A stretch of 27,047 bases of DNA, taken from the NCBI GenBank assembly GCA_047630355.1, contig JBLHXN010000041.1, forward strand, positions 1-27,047, in the 5' to 3' direction. This document shows, in pieces, positions 23,969 to 27,047 of the stretch. The number at the start of each line of letters is the position of its first letter. Within the stretch, counting starts at the first letter, position 1. The position numbers were made by a program, and so were the translations under genes. The notes beneath the pieces are model-generated. The model was given only the letters and a program-made list of their open reading frames with translations, made no database searches and was not told the origin of the DNA. The DNA comes from JANQUM01 sp047630355. Lineage in GTDB: Bacteria; Bacteroidota; Bacteroidia; Cytophagales; Spirosomataceae.

Positions 23969-24970
23969 TTAGTTGTTCATCAGAGTGCTTTGTGCTTGCA
24001 CTTTCTCAACTTCTTCCTGCACCTCTTTTTTGTCTTTACTTCTATCCTTCCCGCCAAAAACGGAGAAATGAACATAGCGTTTTGGGTTTGCTTTTAAGTC
24101 AGAGATCAGAGCATCTAAATCGGAAGCGGTATTATTAAGGTTTCTGTAAAGAGCCTCGTCTTGTGTAAGCTTTCCGAGCGTACCTTCTCCGTTGTTTATA
24201 TCTCTCAGGATGGTTTGCAAACTCGCTACGGAAGTATTTAGAGTGTTTACTGTTCTGCCCAGTTGCATCGCATTTAACGAATCTGTGAAGGTACTCGCTT
24301 TAGCTAAAATTGGCTTGATCTGTTTGTCCAAATCAATAGTAAGTCGATTAAGGTTTGATGTAAGTACAGCGGCGTTTGCCGTAATCATGGAAAGATTTTT
24401 ACTATTTCTTGCAACAACTTCGTTTACACCGTTTGAGGTTTGAGTAGCACTTGCCATCAATACTTTCATCGCGTTTCCGGTATTACTAAACTGTTTTATG
24501 ACTTCATTGAGGTTGATTAAAACTGAATCTACTTTAGCCAGCGTTGGTGATATTTGCTCGGTGGCAGAATCAAGTAAACCATCCTCTAATTCACCTTTCA
24601 ATTCATAATTATCAGCAACTATTTTACCTTCCCTGATCACAATTTTGATTGCTTTAGAACCAAGCAAACTTATATCTGCCAGTACGGCCACTGTATTTTC
24701 AGTCAATTCAATATCTTTGGATATTAACATCGTGACCATTACCCGGTTTTCCGCTTGCTGAGGTAGAATCTTCATTACCCGTCCAACAGTAACGCCATTG
24801 TAGGTTACGGGGTTAGAAACTTGTAATCCTTGCACGTCGCTATAGTATGTGTAATACTCGTCGTTGCTGGAAAATATGTCTAATCCTTTGAGGAAATTAA
24901 ACCCTAAGTAAAATATGGTGAGAGTAACTACTCCCAACAATCCTACTTTTGCTTCTTTTGAAAATTTCAT
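23969..24970 (-). CDS. MCE/MlaD family lipid-transport protein
   Basis: A 333-residue periplasmic substrate-binding subunit of an MCE-type lipid transporter, anchored by one N-terminal helix (about 8-25). The MCE domain spans about 37-115, with YYTYYSDVQGLQVSNPVTYN, GVTVGRVMKI and VTMLISKDIELTENTVAVL. The rest is a long helical region with many Asn/Thr/Leu heptads, ending in a charged, probably disordered tail (SKDKKEVQEEVEKVQAQST). MCE proteins form hexameric rings or tubes that carry phospholipids between the two membranes. The ATPase and permease subunits are not in this window. The gene starts 10 bases after the amidase stop and is co-transcribed with it. Confidence 0.92.
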   Translation of the reverse strand: MKFSKEAKVGLLGVVTLTIFYLGFNFLKGLDIFSSNDEYYTYYSDVQGLQVSNPVTYNGVTVGRVMKILPQQAENRVMVTMLISKDIELTENTVAVLADISLLGSKAIKIVIREGKIVADNYELKGELEDGLLDSATEQISPTLAKVDSVLINLNEVIKQFSNTGNAMKVLMASATQTSNGVNEVVARNSKNLSMITANAAVLTSNLNRLTIDLDKQIKPILAKASTFTDSLNAMQLGRTVNTLNTSVASLQTILRDINNGEGTLGKLTQDEALYRNLNNTASDLDALISDLKANPKRYVHFSVFGGKDRSKDKKEVQEEVEKVQAQSTLMNN

Positions 24971-24980
24971 AGACTATAAA

Positions 24981-25757
24981 TTAATTAGCACTTAGTTGTT
25001 CTTTGTAAGTCTTAAGTGCGTCGTAGATAGCTAACGCAATATCCTGTCTTCCGGTTTCAGTGCTAAGATGTTTTAAATCGTCTGCATTGGTCAGGAAGCC
25101 CGTTTCTATCAAAACGCTCGGCATAGTAGTCTGCCAAATCACTAAAAAACCAGCTTGTTTTACGCCGCGACTTCTTCGCCCAGCTACTGTTTTCATTCTA
25201 TCCTCAACAAAGGAAGCAAACTGAAGGCTTTGACTCATCGAAGCACTTTGATAATTTGCTAACATAATATGTGCCAACGCCGAATTTGGGTCGAAACCTT
25301 TGTAAGTTCTTTTGTAATCTTCTTCTAAAAGTACAACGCTATTCTCTTTCTTTGCCAATTCCAGATTAGCCTGTGTTTTATGTAGACCCATCACATACGT
25401 TTCTGTACCGTAAGCACTTTTGGCGGATGGACTTGCGTTGCAATGAATAGAGATGAATAAGTCAGCTTTATTACGGTTCGCAATTTCCGACCGTTCGTTC
25501 AGCGGAATAAATACGTCTTTAGTACGGGTATAGATTACGTTTATTCCGGGCATTTCATCTTTGATAAGTTTACCCAAACGCAACGCAATATTGAGAGCGA
25601 TGTGCTTCTCCTTACCCCGGCCAGTTCCAGGATCTTTGCCGCCGTGTCCGGCGTCAATTACTATGGTATTTAGTGGTGAATACTGACGGACGGTAAAGGA
25701 AGCCAAGCCAGAGAAAACGATTACTAAACTTAACCAACCAAACATCCATTTTTTCAT
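24981..25757 (-). CDS. N-acetylmuramoyl-L-alanine amidase (Amidase_3)
   Basis: A 258-residue zinc amidase that cuts the bond between MurNAc and L-Ala in peptidoglycan. Residues 1 to about 24 are a signal peptide or signal anchor (WMFGWLSLVIVFSGLASFTV), placing it in the periplasm. The zinc ligands are His38 in IDAGHGGKDPG, Glu50 in GRGKEKHIALNIA and His105 in FISIHCNAS; Glu218 in VLIETGFLTN is the catalytic glutamate. The insert between about 112 and 200 resembles the regulatory helix region of AmiC-type enzymes, but activation cannot be judged from sequence. The usual LysM or AMIN domains are absent. It is first in a two-gene operon with the MCE gene and diverges from the lptD-like gene, 163 bases away. 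Confidence 0.95.
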   Translation of the reverse strand: MKKWMFGWLSLVIVFSGLASFTVRQYSPLNTIVIDAGHGGKDPGTGRGKEKHIALNIALRLGKLIKDEMPGINVIYTRTKDVFIPLNERSEIANRNKADLFISIHCNASPSAKSAYGTETYVMGLHKTQANLELAKKENSVVLLEEDYKRTYKGFDPNSALAHIMLANYQSASMSQSLQFASFVEDRMKTVAGRRSRGVKQAGFLVIWQTTMPSVLIETGFLTNADDLKHLSTETGRQDIALAIYDALKTYKEQLSAN

Positions 25758-25890
25758 TTTTAGAAAAGCTTGTTATATTTTTTGCGAGAAATACATTCAA
25801 TTATATCCGCTTCGCACCAAAATAGCGGTTTGTCCGTTACTTTTAACACGATTTAATAAAAATTGCATTCCGTAACGGGTAGAATTGAAC

Positions 25891-25898
25891 TAATTTTG
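25891..25898 (+). promoter_or_regulatory. Putative -7 element for the lptD-like gene
   Basis: TAATTTTG matches TAnnTTTG exactly, 22 bases before the proposed TTG start. A TTG at 25863-25865 lies 25 bases upstream, longer than the usual spacer, so only the -7 box is supported. Its first three bases are also the last in-frame stop (TAA) before the gene. Confidence 0.4.
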
Positions 25899-25920
25899 CA
25901 ATTACAAAGGTATAATTCAT

Positions 25921-27047
25921 TTGATACAACAGAAAATAGCCCGTATTATTGTTATTCTTCGAAAACGGAAAAGTGCGGTTCGCTGCCTTTTACCTTTGCT
26001 ACTCGTTGTTAGCTTATCAGTTGTTGCAAATGCTCAACTTCCTTCCCTCGACCGACTCCAAAGTAGGCCAGGAAATACCCCAAAGCAATCAAACGTGTCC
26101 CGTTCCCGATCATCAGCGATAAGAAGAGACACCATCGTATCCGTGATTCCGGATTCACTCCGAAGCGACGGCAATCAACTCGAAACCACCGTGGATTATT
26201 CCGCCCGTGACTCCACAATTTTAGACGTTGCGAGTGAAACCGTTTATCTCTACGGAGATGCTGTGGTAAATTACGGCGATATTGAATTAAGAGCCGCATT
26301 TATCAAGCTTAGTTGGGGAGTTGGGGAAGTCTATGCTTATGGTTTACCCGACTCAACCATAACAATGGGTGAACCCGTAACGGGCAAACCCATTTTCTCC
26401 CAAGGAAACGAATCTTACAATACCGATACGATACGATATAATTTTCAGTCAAAGCGAGCCATTATAAAAGGAATCGTGACCCAACAAGGCGAAGGGTTTG
26501 TACAGGGAAAAAAAGTGAAAAAGGATTCACTGGATAATTTGTACCTGACAGACGCCATGTACACCACTTGCAATCTTAAAGAGCCGCACTTTCATATTTC
26601 AGCGGATAAGATTAAGTTAGTAAATAAGAAAAATATTATTTCGGGACCGTTCAACTTAGTGATTGCGGACATTCCGCTACCAATTGGTTTACCGTTCGGC
26701 TTCTTCCCCGTTCCGAAAGATAAAGAAATCGGAACTTCCGGCTTTATAATGGGGCAATACGGCGAAGAACCCCGAAATCGAGGGTTTTTCTTTCGCGATT
26801 TTGGGTATTACCAAGCCATTAATAAGAATATTGGCATTAAAGTATTAGGGCAAATCTACTCACGAGGAAGCTGGGGAGCAGGATTTCAGTCTAATTATAC
26901 TAAAAGGTATCGTTATGGCGGAAATATAAACCTGCAATTCAACCGAAACAAGTCAGGCGACATTCTTGAGGCTGGTCAGGTTTCTAAAGATTTCAACGTG
27001 AGCTGGTCACATTCGCCGCAAAGCCGTCGGGCAGACCGAAGTTTTTC
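25921..27047 (+). CDS. LptD-like LPS-assembly outer membrane protein (5' part, runs off right edge)
   Basis: The frame is open from after TAA 25891 to the window end, giving 375 codons. No ATG lies near its start, so TTG 25921 is the best start. Residues 1 to about 39 form a signal peptide: a long basic region, then LLPLLLVVSLSVVANA. A Ser/Arg-rich linker follows. From about residue 95 comes an OstA/LptA-like beta-jellyroll, with ETVYLYGDAVVNYGDIELRA, SKRAIIKGIVTQQGEGFVQG and a TDAMYTTCNLKEPHF segment. The barrel begins about residue 255 with GPFNLVIADIPLPIGLPFGF. The family inserts LPS into the outer leaflet of the outer membrane. The C-terminal barrel is missing only because the window ends. 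Position next to amidase and MCE genes fits envelope assembly. Confidence 0.88.
   Translation, partial: MIQQKIARIIVILRKRKSAVRCLLPLLLVVSLSVVANAQLPSLDRLQSRPGNTPKQSNVSRSRSSAIRRDTIVSVIPDSLRSDGNQLETTVDYSARDSTILDVASETVYLYGDAVVNYGDIELRAAFIKLSWGVGEVYAYGLPDSTITMGEPVTGKPIFSQGNESYNTDTIRYNFQSKRAIIKGIVTQQGEGFVQGKKVKKDSLDNLYLTDAMYTTCNLKEPHFHISADKIKLVNKKNIISGPFNLVIADIPLPIGLPFGFFPVPKDKEIGTSGFIMGQYGEEPRNRGFFFRDFGYYQAINKNIGIKVLGQIYSRGSWGAGFQSNYTKRYRYGGNINLQFNRNKSGDILEAGQVSKDFNVSWSHSPQSRRADRSF

Noticed and set aside
1..27047. CRISPR arrays, insertion sequences, phage genes, rRNA genes and riboswitches
   Set aside because: I looked for regularly spaced repeats, transposase motifs, terminal inverted repeats and known leader folds and found none that I could support.

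Overview
The window looks like chromosomal DNA of a Bacteroidota member, most likely order Cytophagales. The evidence is family content: a DUF5606 protein, an EttA-type ABC-F protein, a WbqC protein, and the MCE, amidase and LptD-like neighbourhood. Three intergenic sites also match the Bacteroidota -7 promoter consensus TAnnTTTG. Base composition is moderately AT-rich. I see no IS element, phage gene, CRISPR array or rRNA.

Layout. 1-460: the possible tail of a + strand gene, then weak or degraded sequence. 462-980 (-): DUF5606 protein with its own terminator. 1253-3367 (+): secreted prolyl oligopeptidase, closed by a strong terminator. 3690-5543 (+): glnK-amtB ammonium module with an unusually long internal gap. 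5695-10245 (-): NAD(P)H-dependent FMN reductase, acetate kinase, phosphate acetyltransferase and a DUF2306 membrane protein. Pta then AckA is the acetyl-CoA/acetate pathway, transcribed in that order. 10449-10523 (-): tRNA-Val(UAC) with its terminator. 10590-16113 (-): a five-gene surface-glycan operon, in order of transcription WbqC, hexapeptide acyltransferase, GT-C-like membrane glycosyltransferase, beta-propeller protein and GT2 glycosyltransferase. 16242-17516 (-) is a DUF349 protein, diverging from ettA at 17673-19337 (+).

The most interesting part is 19345-23629. It holds a membrane-anchored spermidine-synthase-like aminopropyltransferase (-), a lipoprotein with a Ser/Gly/Arg-rich tail (+), a glutathionylspermidine-synthase-like ATP-grasp ligase that overlaps the lipoprotein gene (+), AdoMet decarboxylase SpeD (-), and a second lipoprotein gene broken by one in-frame TGA (-). 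Together these could make an aminopropylated amine and ligate it to a peptide or protein carboxylate. The lipoprotein plus ATP-grasp pair recalls E. coli ygiB-ygiC and yjfM-yjfC. The product and the substrate are unknown.

23969-27047 is an envelope block: amidase then MCE lipid-transport protein (-), diverging from an LptD-like LPS-assembly outer-membrane protein (+) that runs off the right end.

Starts were revised where the sequence argued for it: ettA, the SpeE-like gene, the Ser/Gly lipoprotein and WbqC. The lptD start appears to be TTG. All family calls come from reading the translated sequence; no database search was run.
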